Shown one piece after another: positions 1 through 13,574 of a DNA stretch of 64,000 bases (the first letter of the stretch is position 1; each line of letters opens with the position of its first letter). This DNA is from Archegozetes longisetosus (Eukaryota > Arthropoda > Arachnida > Sarcoptiformes > Trhypochthoniidae), in NCBI GenBank assembly GCA_018873245.2, contig JAEMBT020000001.1, positions 14,300,220 through 14,364,219 of the forward strand. Direction: 5' to 3'. The position numbers and the translations under genes were made by a program. The notes beneath the pieces are model-generated. The model was not told the DNA's origin, did not search any database, and saw only the letters and a program-made list of their open reading frames with translations.

Positions 1-13
1 ATAAAACATTAAT

Positions 14-3000
14 CTATCGTAGCTTGAGTTTGATTCTAAGGGGATCTTTGGGTCTAGTCACTAACTCAATAGCGACTTTAACTTTATCTCTGTGATCGAC
101 AGAAGTAACCGAGAAATTTCTGAACAAATTTGCCAAAACTATCTTTTCTTCAGCTAATGCAAATCTCTGTCCAATACAATTACGCGGACCAGCACTGAAT
201 GGAATATAAGTGAATGGACTATTCTTTGTTATGTTGTCTGATAAAAATCTGTCTGGTCGATAAACTTCTGGTTGTGCAAATACTTCTTCATTTCGATGAA
301 GAGCATAAGAATATATAAAAATTGTTGAGCCTTTAGGTATTGTATATAAATCCATTTGAAAGTCTTCATTTACTAATCTAGCAATGGCCGGAACTGATGG
401 GTAGATACGAAGAGCTTCTTTTATACAACATTCGAGATATTTCAAGTTTTTTAAATCTTCATTATTAACAGGTCTGGTTTTATCATCACCAAATATAGAA
501 TCAATTTCTGAATGAACATTTTCTTGAACTTCTTGGTCTAAACCGATCAAATATATTGACCATGAAATGCCCATCGCTGTTGTGTCATGACCTGAGATCA
601 ATGAAAAATTGGACAAGTGTCTATTTGAAAGTTATTCAGAATGAATGGTAAAAATTAATCTTAAATATCATGCCTGCAAACATGAAAGTGTCGACTTCTT
701 CTCGAATTTCTTCTTCACTTAACTGAGAATCAGGTGACAAATGATGCTCAAGAAGTAAATCAAGAAATGCCATTCTTTTCTTTCGGCCAACTACAGAATC
801 TTCATCTATTGAACTCACATTACTTTTATTATTGAGTATCTATTGTTTTCTGTCACGAATTACTTTTCTCGTGAATTGATGTAAAGTTTGTAAACTTTCA
901 GAATATTGTTTACCATATTCTGTTCTATAGAAAATAAAATCAAACCAACCACTAAAGTGTAGATTTCGTTTCATAAAACTTTCTCCTAATATGTAAACTG
1001 CATTCACATATTCAGAATTAGTATCTTTTTGAGCATCAATTTTAACTCCCATTGCAGTGTCACAAATGATATCTAAAGTACATGATGTGATATAAGGACA
1101 AATGTTATCTATTATTGAGTGGACGTTTTGCTTTAGTCGATGAACTAATGTAAAAGAATGTTCGTTAATAACAGGTATGAAATCATCGATTATTCTGAAA
1201 TGAAAGGCTGGAGTCAATAATTTTCTTCTTGATTTCCACTTGTCTCCAGTATTAGTTATTAATCCTCTTCCAAGCCATGGATGAAGATAATTATAATTTA
1301 TAGACTTTTCAATTAGTGTATTACTGGATAATACGATCTAATTTTTAAAAAACAAATAAACTTATTTGAGTGTAAGATTTGAAAAACTTATCAGCTCTTA
1401 AACTACACAATATTTCGTCATTTTTTGACATAAAGTTTCTTTTATGATGAACTATTTGAAATATGTGAACAGTGACTTAAAACTAACTTTTATTTATTGA
1501 ATGTTTCTAAAACTGAATAATTTGTTTAAATAATTCTTATTTGGATTTGCTTGTCTCGGTAAATTTGAAATATTTAAAAATCTTTAATTTTTTAGTTAAC
1601 TTTTTATTCATATATACATTCTATTCTTTTATCTTCTAAACTCATATATTGAGCGCTATTTTTCTTTAATATTACTCATCCATCCGATCAAATGGCTAAA
1701 CAAAGTTTCAAATAAGTCGAACAAAAGATTGTTCCTTAATTATTGTTTTGTTTAAAAACACGTTTAGTGTTAAAAATGATGTTTACAATAAAAGAGACAG
1801 CTTTATTTACAAAGCGTATTTATAAATTAATTATTGTTTTGATCAACAAAATAATTCCTCAAACTTTATTAAAAGTTTCAGGCAATATGATTAAAAGATT
1901 TAATCATTGTTTAGTAAGATAATGGATGTTTTCAACATATGAACGCTCCGATAATAAAAAAGCCTATCTCGAGTTAACTTCTTTTTCGGATTTTGTTTTA
2001 AACGTTGAGCTCACATCATACTTTATTCATATAATAAAATTCAATATATGTTTCAATGGAAAAAATTTATAAATAATCATGTTTAAAAAACTCTTGATCA
2101 CAATAGAATTTAATGCTAATCAAATCTAACTTTAAGAGAATGCGCAATCAATTTGTGTTATGTTCATTATGAACAGTACAATATTGATGATCATTATATA
2201 ACATCAAAGCTTTAGTTTTTATTTATATCAATAAAGCATTAATCAAGTGTTTTATTTGGATTTAAAATGTTTAATTCAATCAATAATAAATTGATTCATT
2301 TATCTAATGGCTCGCCAAATAAGAGAACTCCTCTTATTCTAACTAATTATTAGACTATTTGGATGTAAAAAATAGAAAATTTTATATTGACTTTTTATCT
2401 CACAATTTAATTTTAATTCTGAAGAATCAGATTATTGTAATGAATCTGACCTAGAATATGTTTAATTACACGTTACAAATAATAAATTCTATATTTAAGT
2501 TTCAATGAGTTTGGTTTTTGTAAACATTTTTGAAACGCAACTTTAAGTGCGTTTTACTCGTTTCAATGCTTTAAGAGATAGGCTTTTTTATTATCGGGGC
2601 ATTCATATGTTATAAAGTATTGATTGCTTTTATAAACACTAGTTCTGCTACATTCAATTTTATTGTTAAAAGTTTGTTTCAGAGTGTCATATTTTGAATC
2701 GATGATTAATTTATTTGACATCTGATTAAAATATCAAAATATAAAAAGCTTTAACTGCTATATTGAAGTTTAGAAGGTGAAAGAACAGACTGTAGAACAA
2801 AATACTACTTTGTAAAAGATCCTTATCTAGTACCGTCGACAGATAAAAGTTGTGTGTTTGTCATCACTAAAAAGATGCAGAACAGTTGATAAACCTAAGG
2901 ACTTAACAGCTCATTCAGATCTGTATTATATTTGGTGATACTAATCAATAAATGAATATTCAAAAACTAGTTTGGAACTTTCACATAATAGACTTGACTC

Positions 3001-4037
3001 ATCTCATCCTTGTATTAAGTTAGCTAAATGGATGCCACATCGTTACAAGTGATAGGTCAGGAAGGCGGTCCAACTCCTTATTAAAACTATTAAAATTGAA
3101 TCACAGTTGATCGTTGAGCTATTTATATTGAAATAGTTTGATATATCATATCAATAACTTTCATTGTATGACCTTGTTTTTATTATGAATATCAAATAAA
3201 CTGACTTCAGCTACGAATAACATTACTCATATTATGTTTTTAATTATTGAGCAATGCTATAATTTGACGCTACGACACTAATATAGTTTCAATTTCTGTC
3301 TAGTCCCCTTATTCAAACGCATCAGAGATTAATCCGGGACTATGCATAACCTTTATCGACCGACTGTGCTTCAGGTTAGAGTTTATTCCGCTTTCTCTCA
3401 GAACTTTAATTTAAGTCTAAAAATTGTCTTACGAATGATCTTAATGTTGCTATCGATGGCATTGAAAAACTTGTAAACAACAGGAAAGTTCCATAAAAGC
3501 TTCGATATTTAAAAAAAAATTTTCATAACTTACTTCAATAAATTCTGGTCTGTACAATACAATCATTGGATCCCAACCCAACCAAAATACAAAAAAACTT
3601 TTCGGAAAAACTTTAGTAAGTCCAAGAAACATCTGAAGTATTACTAAATTAATGGTTGTAAACCAATAAGATATTCATTTTCACTTGAAATATTTTGATA
3701 AATATTATCAAAAGAAAACAAAACTTTTAGCACAAAAATTGAATTTTTAATGTTTGATAAAGTTCAAATTGAATAATTTGATTCTGAAAACCTTACTGGT
3801 AGTCACATCCGACGGTAATGGTCCAAAGAGTCCATGGGTCAACAAAGAAGCGTTTCCGACAAATGTATTCTTAGGAATTCCTGGATATTTTGATAAATAG
3901 TAAGCTTTTCGACCAACTTTATGGTAATGCCAGATCGCAGTCAATATCGAAATTGATAGAAACACAAAAACATAAGTTTGAGTTATAATTAAGTTAGTAA
4001 ATATTTTAGAAAAGTATAAAAGCATTTGAATAAACAT
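14..4037 (-). pseudogene. CYP4-clan cytochrome P450, copy 1 (interrupted by an in-frame stop)
   Basis: Four-exon P450 gene: exon 1 at 3797-4037, exon 2 at 3534-3643, exon 3 at 674-1337, exon 4 at 14-591; all joins keep frame by comparison with the four paralogues downstream. The coded protein would be about 530 aa: N-terminal membrane anchor, C-helix WKSRR, I-helix, K-helix EALRIYPS, PERF-like RPDRF, and heme loop PFSAGPRNCIGQRFA with the ligand Cys. CYP4 enzymes are ER-bound monooxygenases that oxidise fatty acids or xenobiotics. Exon 3 contains an in-frame TAG at about 840-842 where the intact paralogues read through (RDRKQEK region). The CYP4 signature reads EVDTFMFAG instead of EVDTFMFEG, losing the I-helix Glu that forms the covalent heme ester in mammalian CYP4A. 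Intron 2 is enlarged to 2.2 kb by an inserted repeat. Intron 3 starts with GC. Probably a pseudogene, although all other exons are open. Confidence 0.88.
1934..2611. mobile_element. Non-autonomous inverted-repeat element inside the P450 copy 1 intron
   Basis: The sequence at 1934-1970 (AACATATGAA, then CCGATAATAAAAAAGCCTAT) is repeated in inverted orientation at about 2576-2611 with few mismatches. The same intron is only about 540 bp in the sister P450 copies and 2.2 kb here, so an insertion of roughly this size explains part of the difference. No transposase is visible between the arms, and the superfamily is not assigned. The rest of the enlarged intron (1338-3533) is AT-rich with nothing else recognised. 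Confidence 0.6.
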
Positions 4038-4514
4038 TTCTATTAGTTTATGTACTCAATAGTAAAACACTGAATGAGGAAAAGAGTTTATGTTCTACTC
4101 TCTAAAGCTGATTAAACACTGTTTCATTTAATAACCTACCCCTCAAGTAACTAAGATCAAGTAATGCTGTTTTGCTTTTATAGTTATACATATGTCATAA
4201 TGAATATTCATGAACACTGACTAAATTGAATGGAATAATTTTGTCAAAAACAAGTATTAATATATGACTTTTAGTATGTCAAACGTTAGAAACTATCGGA
4301 TGAGGATTAAAATTTTGTAAAAGTTCATGAGATTGTATCTCTAGTTACCGAAACCTTCAAATAGTTTTCTAGCTTCAAAATAAAGCCAATAATCTCTGCT
4401 TTTGATTAATATGAAATAATTTATCCAAAAATTAATAAAGAAAAGTATAGTTAATTTAAATCAATATGAACTCGGATAAACGATTGGAAAGCTTTATCTT
4501 AGAAATCGATCGCA

Positions 4515-4862
4515 ATGGTGGCTCCAATGCATTTTTACGAGATCGCGGGCAATATTAGTGCAAAAGTGTACAAAACGAGGCGCATTACGAAGGAGTTGAT
4601 GCCAATTATCCGTGAATTCCATTGCGACCAGAATTTTATATTCTGGCCCGAATTCGCATCAGCTCATTATGCTCGAGAGACTATTGAAATTTACGATAAG
4701 CTTAATGTGCGATATGTGCAGCTCAACGAAAACCCTTCGGTACCTCAGTTTCGGTCATCGAAGAAAGAGGAGTTCCTAAATGACATTGGTCCCGGCCCCT
4801 CAGATATGTATAAACTAATTTTTTATAGAACAATAAAATCAGTTTACTTTTGGAAACTTTGA
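4515..4862 (+). mobile_element. Tc1/mariner transposase C-terminal fragment
   Basis: The open frame encodes FIFWPEFASAHYARETI and then NVRYVQLNENPSVPQFR. This matches the DDE-domain block usually written FWPDLASAHYA...NPPNVPQ..PIE in Tc1/mariner transposases. The aspartate of the block is Glu here. Only about 80 aa of the domain remain. Upstream sequence to about 4480 continues recognisable but broken coding, and no terminal repeats were found around it. The 3' end runs into a separate fold-back repeat beginning near 4811, so the last residues of the frame are not transposase. A dead fragment. Confidence 0.65.
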
Positions 4863-5460
4863 CTATTATGAATTTCATTTAATTGAATCAGATCAAAATC
4901 GAAAGTAGTTTGTGTATTAATTTTGATGTCAAAGTCTACAATGTGTTTGAATTTTTAGGGTTTAGACGTTCAAAAATTCATTACAAGAGAATGATCAACG
5001 TTTCTTTGACAGAAACCTTGTGTTTGAATAAGATTTTGAGTAAAGATTAATCTTAAAAATATTTTAAATATTCATCTACATAAAAAACGACTTAAAATAT
5101 TTTTGAGAGATTTTCGTCTTTTTAACTATGGCGCCCCAAAAGACCCAACCCGATCTTTGAATAAAAATAAAGTTCACGATTAGATCTTACAAATTCTTTG
5201 ATTTTTTGTTTGGGTCTTTTGGGGCGCCATATTTAAAAAAAATTTTGAAAATTATTTTTTATTATAAAATTTTAATCTCTAAACCAATAAGTTTTATATT
5301 TTGGTGGTAAAAATTATTGATTATACTGATATTTTTAGTGAAAAAAATTTTCAAAAAACTTCAACCGTTTTCTTGTAATTGAATTTTGAATTTTTGAGCT
5401 TTGAAAATTTCTAGTATATATAATATAGGTTAAAACTCAAGGTCATAAGCAGAAACTATC
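4811..5460. repeat. Fold-back repeat, family member 1
   Basis: The two halves are inverted relative to each other. 5128-5147 (ATGGCGCCCCAAAAGACCCA) is the exact reverse complement of 5211-5230, and outside this core a block near 4970-5000 (CAAAAATTCATTACAAGAGA) is inverted near 5370-5395. A diverged direct copy lies at about 50770-51460 and a truncated inverted copy at about 42478-42600. No coding capacity. It appears to be a non-autonomous hairpin transposon family present at least three times here. Confidence 0.6.
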
Positions 5461-6229
5461 ATTAATTTTAGCCTCTTTATCAGCATAAAAAATATCAAAA
5501 AAATCGGAGGTTGGGGGCCGAGCTCTATGGGGCCGCGGAACTCTCCTTTGGGCTGAAATCTATATGATTTATTGGTACAATTAAATCTCTGTAAAGCTGT
5601 TCTTTCGAGCAGCCTTATGCGGTATATGAACACCAAGTTTGGTATAGAGATAGTACTCGATAAGTAAAACAAAAACTATAATAGACATTTCAGCCACAAA
5701 TCAAATGGAACAGAGTTACAGGCTTTCCTAATTTTAGGGATAAGACTGATATATCGAAAGTAGATGTAAATATAAATATGTAACTAAAGATAAAAATAAG
5801 ACATTTTCTAAAACCGAAATTAGGTTAAGTTAGATTAGGATTAGGTTAGATTGAGTTTCCTATTGCGCGTTAATCAGTAAGATTAAATAGGTATAATATA
5901 AAAAGTAAAATAAATTTCCGTACCCGGATACTATTGGCTCAAAGTAAGGAATGTATTGAATTATAGGGAGGGTATATCTTAGTATGATGTAGATGATCAA
6001 TTTAAGTTTTGCTGTTTGGCAATAAATTTTTGTAATTTTTTGTTTATGTATTGAATAATAACCACTAAATGACTAAACTTTAGACTTTTTAAATGATTGT
6101 TAATGCACTAGTTGGTCAATAGTTTTTTTATTCATTTATGTATCGTTGCTATTCTGGTTAAGCAACATAAAAAGTAAAATAATTCCTGGACCTCGTTATA
6201 GATGTATCAAAAATACTATTATATTCTCA

Positions 6230-6680
6230 AATATACCACTGGTAAATAATCATATTTATAGTCGAATACTTCTCTGCAAAAACGAGTTGACTGCTATACA
6301 GTTTTGAGAATAACTGCTTAAAAATTTTAGATAATTTTTGCACAAATGTGCGCTTTTACTTAATAAATTAATTTTTGTTTTTATTCAAATGAATTTTGTT
6401 GAAAGATTTATTTTAAAATCAAATTAAAACACTTTGAAATAGTTTTAAAATTTACAAAAGATCTGTTTACTTTCGTTCATTGAAAGGGTAATTTAATCTA
6501 ATTTAGTATTAATTTAAATAGAAATTAAACTTTTCAGTTTTACTCAATTAGACATATTTAGTCCATTCAAAAATATATTCATATTAAAATCATATTTAAA
6601 ACTAAGTTCAAACTTTCAATTTCTATCAAAAGTCAAAAGAAGCTAGGGTAACCTAACTGCATTTTGCAGAGAAGCATTCA
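6230..6680. repeat. Upstream spacer block shared by the P450 duplicates
   Basis: This spacer (CACTGGTAAATAATCATAT, then GCTTCTCTGCAAAA) has clear homologues upstream of the other P450 copies at about 10950-11410, 19960-20240 and 24750-25030. The P450 duplications therefore carried their 5' flanking DNA with them. Here the block is displaced from copy 1 by the transposon insertions between 4.5 and 5.5 kb. It may hold promoter-proximal or only neutral spacer sequence; no element inside it is assigned. Confidence 0.5.
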
Positions 6681-6699
6681 ATTGTCCACAATTTTTATA

Positions 6700-7970
6700 T
6701 TAGGCTGTTCAGAAAGTCTTGCATTCTTTTTTTTTTATTAAAGTTACAAATTTTAAAATAAGGAAGCTAAACTTTAATCATTTATATAATTTCAATAATT
6801 TTCAACAATAGTCTTTCATCTTTGTGGCAGTTTTTCAATTCAGTTCCGATAGAAAATGATCCTTTTTGAGGCAAAGAATGAACTGGTGTCTTCGAGAATC
6901 TCGTCGATATCTTTGAAACTTCTATCCTCATGGAAGTGCTGTAGCGAACAAAACATATGGTAGTCGAATGGCGCAATATCTGTTGAATAAGGCGGTGTGT
7001 GGCAACGCTTCCCATCCCAACTTTCGAATTTATTGTTTCGTCACTTTTGCGACGTGTCGCCGAACGTTGATGTGAAGGAGAATGACTCCTTTTAGATTAA
7101 CCAGTGCTGACCGATCCCACACAAGAGTCTCTTGTATTCACTTTAGCTGCTGATTGCAGACATCAGCAGTAATGGTCTGATTGGGATCCAAGAGCTCAAT
7201 TCAAAGTTAAGCACACCTTTCATATTTCACCTAAAACAAAGTACCACTTTTATCAGGTGTAAGCCAAGTTTTGCGGTCGGAACCGCTTCCTAGTCTAGTT
7301 AAATCAATTTTTTTTGCGCTGGACTTTGACATAAAAAACATTTCTCATCTCTCGTCACAATACTATCCAAGAATGGGTCGATGACTCGTCTAGCTAGCAG
7401 AGAAACGCAAAATGAGGTGCGATGTGTTCGTCGATCAACTAAAAGCCCATGTGGAACTCAAACACCGTGTCTATTGACCCTCCTCTTGATCAAAGCTCTC
7501 GAAGATGTTAGTGAATAGTCGAATTTAAACAAATGAATCTCTCGGTCAGTTCTCGAGTGGTTAGATGCGGATTCTCTTCAATGGCCTACCAACAACAGGT
7601 CATTGTTTAGCTCCGTTGGCTATTCTGGAGATCAGGCATATTTGAAGTGAAAATCGCCTGATCGGGATTTGAAGAGCCAATAGTTACATTTAGGGGCATC
7701 AATACACCTGCATGACGTAAGAAACATTTCTTGTGGCCTCCGTGGCATTACTGCCTCTTTTAAACTAATAAAGAATACAATGCAGAATGTGGACTTCATC
7801 TGTAGACATAACGGCAACTTGAAACACTATTACCTAAAATTTTTTTTAATGAAAAATTTATAAATATGTAATTACACTTGAGTTTAGCGCTTCACTTGAA
7901 TAAGTAAACAATTCTAAAACCGAATTATTGCTACTTTATAAATCGAAAAATAAGACTCTGAACAACCTAA
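6700..7970 (-). mobile_element. mariner-family DNA transposon, degenerate, near full length
   Basis: The left end TTAGGCTGTTCAGAAAGTCTT at 6700 is matched by the inverted right end ending at 7970 (reverse complement TTAGGTTGTTCAGAGTCTTA). TA precedes the left end; the right target duplication has decayed to TG. Length is about 1.27 kb, the usual size of mariner. The minus strand holds broken transposase: near 7720-7800 a block like VHILHCILY followed by KRGSNATEA (N-terminal domain), and near 6820-7015 a block resembling PPYSTDIAPFDYHMF plus FFASKRIIFYRNSIEKLP (end of the catalytic domain). Several frame breaks; inactive. Confidence 0.85.
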
Positions 7971-8178
7971 TGTGAAAAAGAAAAATATGTCTTATATGAA
8001 TCAAATATTATTAATTAGTTCTTTTTATTTATTTATTTTGACATTGAAAAAATTATCCAAAGTATATACTTTATTTGCATTTAAAAGCTTGTTAATTCTT
8101 CAAAACAAACTTCTTAATTAATGTCGTTATATTATGCAAATTTCGTAAAATGTTTACCAAGCAATTTAAAGCTTTAAT

Positions 8179-10569
8179 CTATCGTAGTTCAAGTTTGATT
8201 TTAAGTGGATCTTTGGGTCTGGTAACTAATTCAATGGCTGTTTTGATTTTGTCTCTGTGATCGACAGAAGTAACCGAGAAATTTCTGAACAAATTTGCTA
8301 AAACTATTTTTTCTTCAGTTAATGCAAATCTCTGTCCAATACAATTACGCGGACCAGCACTAAACGGAATATAAGCATATGGACTACTTTTTGTTACGTT
8401 GTCTGATAAAAATCTGTCTGGTCTATAAACTTCTGGTTGTGCAAATATTTCTTCATTTCGATGAAGAGCATAAGGATATATGAATAGTGTTGAGCCTTTA
8501 GGTATTGTATACGAACTCATTTGAAAGTCTTCATTTACTAATCTAGCAATGGCCGGAACTGATGGGTAGATACGAAGAGCTTCTTTAATACAACATTCGA
8601 GATATTTCAAGTTTTTTAAATCTTCATTATTAACAGGTCTGGTTTTGTCGTCACCAAAAACAGAATCGATTTCTGAATGAACTTTTTCTTGAACTTGTTT
8701 GTCTAAACCAATCAAATATATAGACCACGAAATTCCCATTGCTGTTGTGTCATGACCTGAGGTCAACAAAAATAATTAACCAAATATTTACTTAAGAGAT
8801 ATTCATAATGAACGATAAAAATTTATCTTAAATATAATACCTTCAAACATAAAAGTGTCGACTTCTTCTCGAATGTCTTCTTCACTTAACTGAGAATCAG
8901 GTGACAAATGATTCTCTAGAAGTAAATCAAGAAATGCCATTCTTTTCTTTCGACCAACAACAGAATCTTCATCTATTGAACTGTCATTACTTTTCTTATT
9001 AACCTTTTCTTGTTTTCTGTCACGAATTACTTTTCTCGTGAATTGATGTAAAGTTTGTAAACTTTTATAATATTGTTTACCATATTCTGTTCTGTAGAAA
9101 ATAAAATCAAACCAACCACTAAAGTGTAGATTTCGTTTCATAAAACTTTCTCCTAATATGTAAATTGCATTCACATATTCAGAATTAGTATGTTTTTGAG
9201 CATCAATTTTGACTCCCATAGCAGTGTCACAAATGATATCTAAAGTACATGATGTGACATAAGGACAAATGTCATCAACTATTGAATGTAGTTTTTGTTT
9301 CAATAGATCAACTAATGTAACAGAATGTTCGTTAATAACAGGTATGAAATCATCGATTATTCTGAAATGAAAGGCTGGAGTCAATAATTTTCTTCTTGAT
9401 CTCCACTTGTCTCCAGTATTAGTTAGTAATCCTCTTCCAAGCCATGGATGAAGATAATTATAATTTATAGACTTTTCAATTAGTTTATTACTGGATAATA
9501 CGATCTAATTTTTAAAAACAAATAAACTTAATTTAATATGAATTTTAAGAAAGCTTGTCATCTTTGGAAGTAAATAATACTTAGAAGAAAATTAGTTTAT
9601 CTAATCGTTTGACGAATAACTAGTTTTTATGGTAAGTGTAACTATCATAATTGTCATAAACATAACATGATTGTCAATAAATGAATATCGACTTGAAACT
9701 CATTTTTACTTCTTGACTGATTTCAAAAATCAATAGTTTGTTTTAAAATGTTCTCATCTAATTTTTTTTGTTTCGGCAAACTTAAAAATTTATTTTACAC
9801 TCTTAAATTTTTAATTAACGTTTTATCTCTTAATTTACTAAAATTAAGTATCATGTTGTAGAAGTACTTCATCTCAAAGTCTGATTATAGTTCATTATGG
9901 TTTTTTCAGAGCTTTACATAAAGTCTAGAATTTATCAGTCGACTGGTCTCAAGTTTTGTCGATAACTTTTTTTGTAAACATTGAAGATAATTTCATTACA
10001 GCTTCAATGTTTAAAAAAGTTACTTTATATCCATTACTTACTTCAATAAATTCTGGTCTGTATAAAACAATCATTGGATCCCAACCCAACCAAAACACAA
10101 AAAAACTTTTCGGAAAAACTTTAGTAAATCCAAGAGTAATTCGAAGCATCACTAAAATGTTAATTATTAAAGAATGATATTAATTTTACTACAATCCATT
10201 TTTGACAAATATTGTCAAACTGAAAACCAAACTTTTCATCTTTTAATTCAATAAGTTTTAGCGCAAAAGTGTCACTTTGGAAACGTTTGAAAAATATAAA
10301 TTAAATAAGTTCGTTTTGGAAATCTTACTGATACTTATATCCGCTGATGGTGGTCTAAAAATTCCATTGGTCAACAAATTAGTATTACCAACAAATGGAT
10401 AAGTCGGAATCCCTGGACATTTTCTTAAATAGTAAGCTTTTCGACCAACTTTATGGTAATACCAGATCGCAATTAATATCGAAGTTGATAGAAATACCAA
10501 ACCATAAATTTGAGCTACAATTAAATTAGTAAATGGTTTGGTAAAGTCTGAAAGTAGTTGAATAAACAT
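8179..10569 (-). CDS. CYP4-clan cytochrome P450, copy 2 (intact)
   Basis: Exons: 10329-10569, 10042-10151, 8841-9504, 8179-8756. Together they give about 530 aa, normal for CYP4. An ATG begins the hydrophobic N-terminal anchor; the proline-rich hinge reads CPGIPTYPFVG. Catalytic landmarks: WRSRR in helix C, the full CYP4 signature EVDTFMFEGHDTT across the exon 3/4 join, EALRIYPS (ExxR), RPDRF, and PFSAGPRNCIGQRFA with the heme-ligand Cys. The Glu of the signature is the residue linked to heme in mammalian CYP4A. CYP4 enzymes work in the ER with NADPH-P450 reductase; the substrate cannot be inferred. Intron 3 here begins with canonical GT, whereas the other four copies have GC at this position. 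Exon 4 and the 3' flank are most like the copy at 22-24 kb. Confidence 0.92.
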
Positions 10570-11617
10570 TTCTATTAGTTTATGTCCTCAATGGCATAAC
10601 ATTGAATGAGGAAAGTTTGTGTTCCGTATCAATAAAAGTAATGGATAGGATATATATGAATATCATATTACATAGTCTACAGTCCATTTCCTATAGTAAC
10701 AGATACGATATGATGTTTATTTGATTTCATCATAATATGCGCATCTGTTAAACTAAATATTAATAAATATCAATTAAATTGAATGTAATGATTTCCTCAT
10801 AAACATGTATATTATTTTGTATGTCAAACATTAGAAAATATTTACACATCGATTCTTTGTTCGAAGCTATTTTAAACATCAAATAATTGAATAAAACTTA
10901 ATTTAAAAAGTTTCAGTCATTGCTCGAAAGTATGAATATAACAAAATCACTACTATAGTCTTAAATAGTCCCTTAGTAAATAATCATATTAATAATTAAA
11001 TGCTTCTTCGCGAAAGAGAGTTTAATGACCGCTATACGCTTCTGGGAAAAACTGAGTTGAGGTTTTATATCTATTTTTTGCTTTATTGCGTGCATTTTAC
11101 TAAACAAATTAATTTTTATTTTTATTCAAATGAGTTTTATTAAATAATTCGTCCCTCTTAAAATCAAATTAAAATACTTAGAAATACTTTTAAGGTTTGC
11201 AAAGTTTTGTCTACTTTTTTCATTGAATGGATTGTTTAATCTGATTTAATATTATTCTAAAAAGAAGTTAAACCTTCAATTTGATTTAATTAAAAGCATA
11301 CTTACTCCATTCAAATATATTCAAATTAAAGTGATATGCAAAACAAAGCTAAACTTTCAATTTATATTGAAAACTCATAAATGAAGCTAAGGTAACTTAA
11401 CCGCAGTTTGTAGAGAAGATTTTTAAAGGAAACGAACACCACTAAGAAACATCTGTCCGGAAAATAAAGTTCTGTCAAATATACCACTGGTAATTAATCA
11501 TATTAGTAATTGAAGGAGCTTGCATCGTGTCTCTACTTCTTTCTACCGTCTGCATGAGTTTATGGCATTAGAATAAATGATAATTTTATGAAGAGTTTAT
11601 TTCCAAAAGGGCTTAAG

Positions 11618-12122
11618 GGTTAAGGGGGAGTAAGTCGGCGCGACCCCATAAAAATCGAGAGGCGGCTCAAATCGATAGTACTTCACGAGACGAATCGAAA
11701 TATATAAATACATATGAGCCACGCCTACCAATTCAAAAGATACGCCCATTTCAAATAGAATTTACACTATGCCTATTCATGGATGGGTGGGGCATCGTAA
11801 AAATCATATGATAGGTCTTGTTGATAGCATTCTATCAGATAAATTGAAACGTATACAAGATACACCCGCCCGTTCATGAAGTTTGAATTCCAACTAGTGT
11901 TTAAACCAAAGCTGAGTGCAAATTATAAAAATTGTTAGAAATTAAGCTAAAGATTTGACTCAGAATTCAACGATAAAATAATTATAGAAAAGTGGGCATA
12001 TCTCTTGAACGGGTGGGCGTGACTTCAAAAATTTTCAGATTTCGATTTATCTCAGCGAGTGCTATCGATTTGAGTCCCCTCTTGATTTTTATGGGGTCTC
12101 GCCGATTAACTCCCCCTTAACC
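11618..12122. mobile_element. Inverted-repeat MITE, about 505 bp
   Basis: The left arm starts GGTTAAGGGGGAGTAAGTCG and continues GCGACCCCATAAAAATCGAGAGG; the right arm ends as its inverted copy (CTCTTGATTTTTATGGGGTC, GCCGATTAACTCCCCCTTAACC). Inverted identity extends roughly 90 bp from each end, including the GCTCAAATCGATAG block. The interior carries several CGCCCAC/CGCCTAC motifs and no coding frame. Superfamily not assigned. Confidence 0.75.
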
Positions 12123-13574
12123 ATAACATCAGTCAATCAATAAAATTAATAAATTTAATTCAAATCGATAGATATAAAGTCTGGTTCGTATTTTTATCTT
12201 CTCCTCACTACTGAGTTGTGCGCAATCAAAATGTTTATTAAAGAGAATAAAGTTTGGACAGCTACCAAACTTCTTCAAATGGGGAGGTATCTGATAGCCA
12301 TTTATGTTTAAAAAATACTTATTCATTTTTCACATCATTATAATCAGATGAATTAGATCTCAAGCTGAAATAAATGCTGACTTCTAGTATCCAACGCTTG
12401 TAATTACTATCGAGCATTATATCGAAGTCCAACAGTTAAAAACTAGAATAGTGATCTTCAGGTTCTGCTCAATCAGTTTGATAATATATGGTTCACAGCT
12501 GTCCATCGTTTTAATCATCATCAATTGAATTACATAAGACATCGACGTCTTCACACGAATCATTCAAATATCTTCATCAAGTTTTAAGAGTTCATTTATT
12601 ACCTGTTTGTCCATTGATGTCATTATTCGAAACATAATTCAAATGAATTTTTATTGACACTGTAATTTGTCAAATGCATCAATTAGTTGATGTATTGAAC
12701 AGGAGATGAATATTTGTTAGAAACAAATGTAAGAGTCCATCAAAATAGATGTACACTCTCAGAGCAATGAATCGTGTGATCAATACATAAACCCGAAGAT
12801 GAAACTTAGTTTGGTTAGAGACGGATTTGCGATATATCGCTTAACAATGAGTGTGAGTTTGACGTAGTGCTTGCGTTTAGTTGTAGCAGATTTAAGTGTA
12901 ATGGATTAAAGGATGATTCACTATAATTGTTGATAATACTAATTAATGCTAATTCACTGATCTCTTGAATATGCCGGTCGTTTCAATATGAATATCAGTT
13001 GTTCTGAACTGATTCAATATTTGTTCATCAGATTCAAATCTTGAGGTAAGACAAAAGTTTGGGACCAAAGTTAGCAAACACTTAAAAGCAATGTTTGAAT
13101 GACATGCATTTCACATTAATTTATAGTTTGTTGAACAACATTGTTCCCTATTTGTTACAGAGTTTAGAAATTTAACTAAATATGAAAACAAATGAAGTCT
13201 GAATTATAAAACTAAAACTATATTCACATTAATTTCTTGCATAACTTAATGGTTTAAAATGTGTTTACAATCGAATAAACGTTTGGGTTAACTGTCATTA
13301 AATTGGCCACGTGTCATAAAAATCAGATAAGGCCATGTTTTAGTAGTACTCGTTGAGAGGAATCGAATGGCATCACTCACAAAGCCCTACCCTCTTTCGT
13401 TCCAAAGACACACCCACTTAAATAGGCACCGCCCCCTTACAGTCTACGCCCACAATATGGGTGTCGTTTGAAGGCACTCGGCGAGCATTTCACAGTGGCG
13501 TAGGCCAAATCCGCTTAGGTCAATTAGTTAAAAAGTTATAGCCAAAAAACTATTTACATAATATACAGGGTGTT

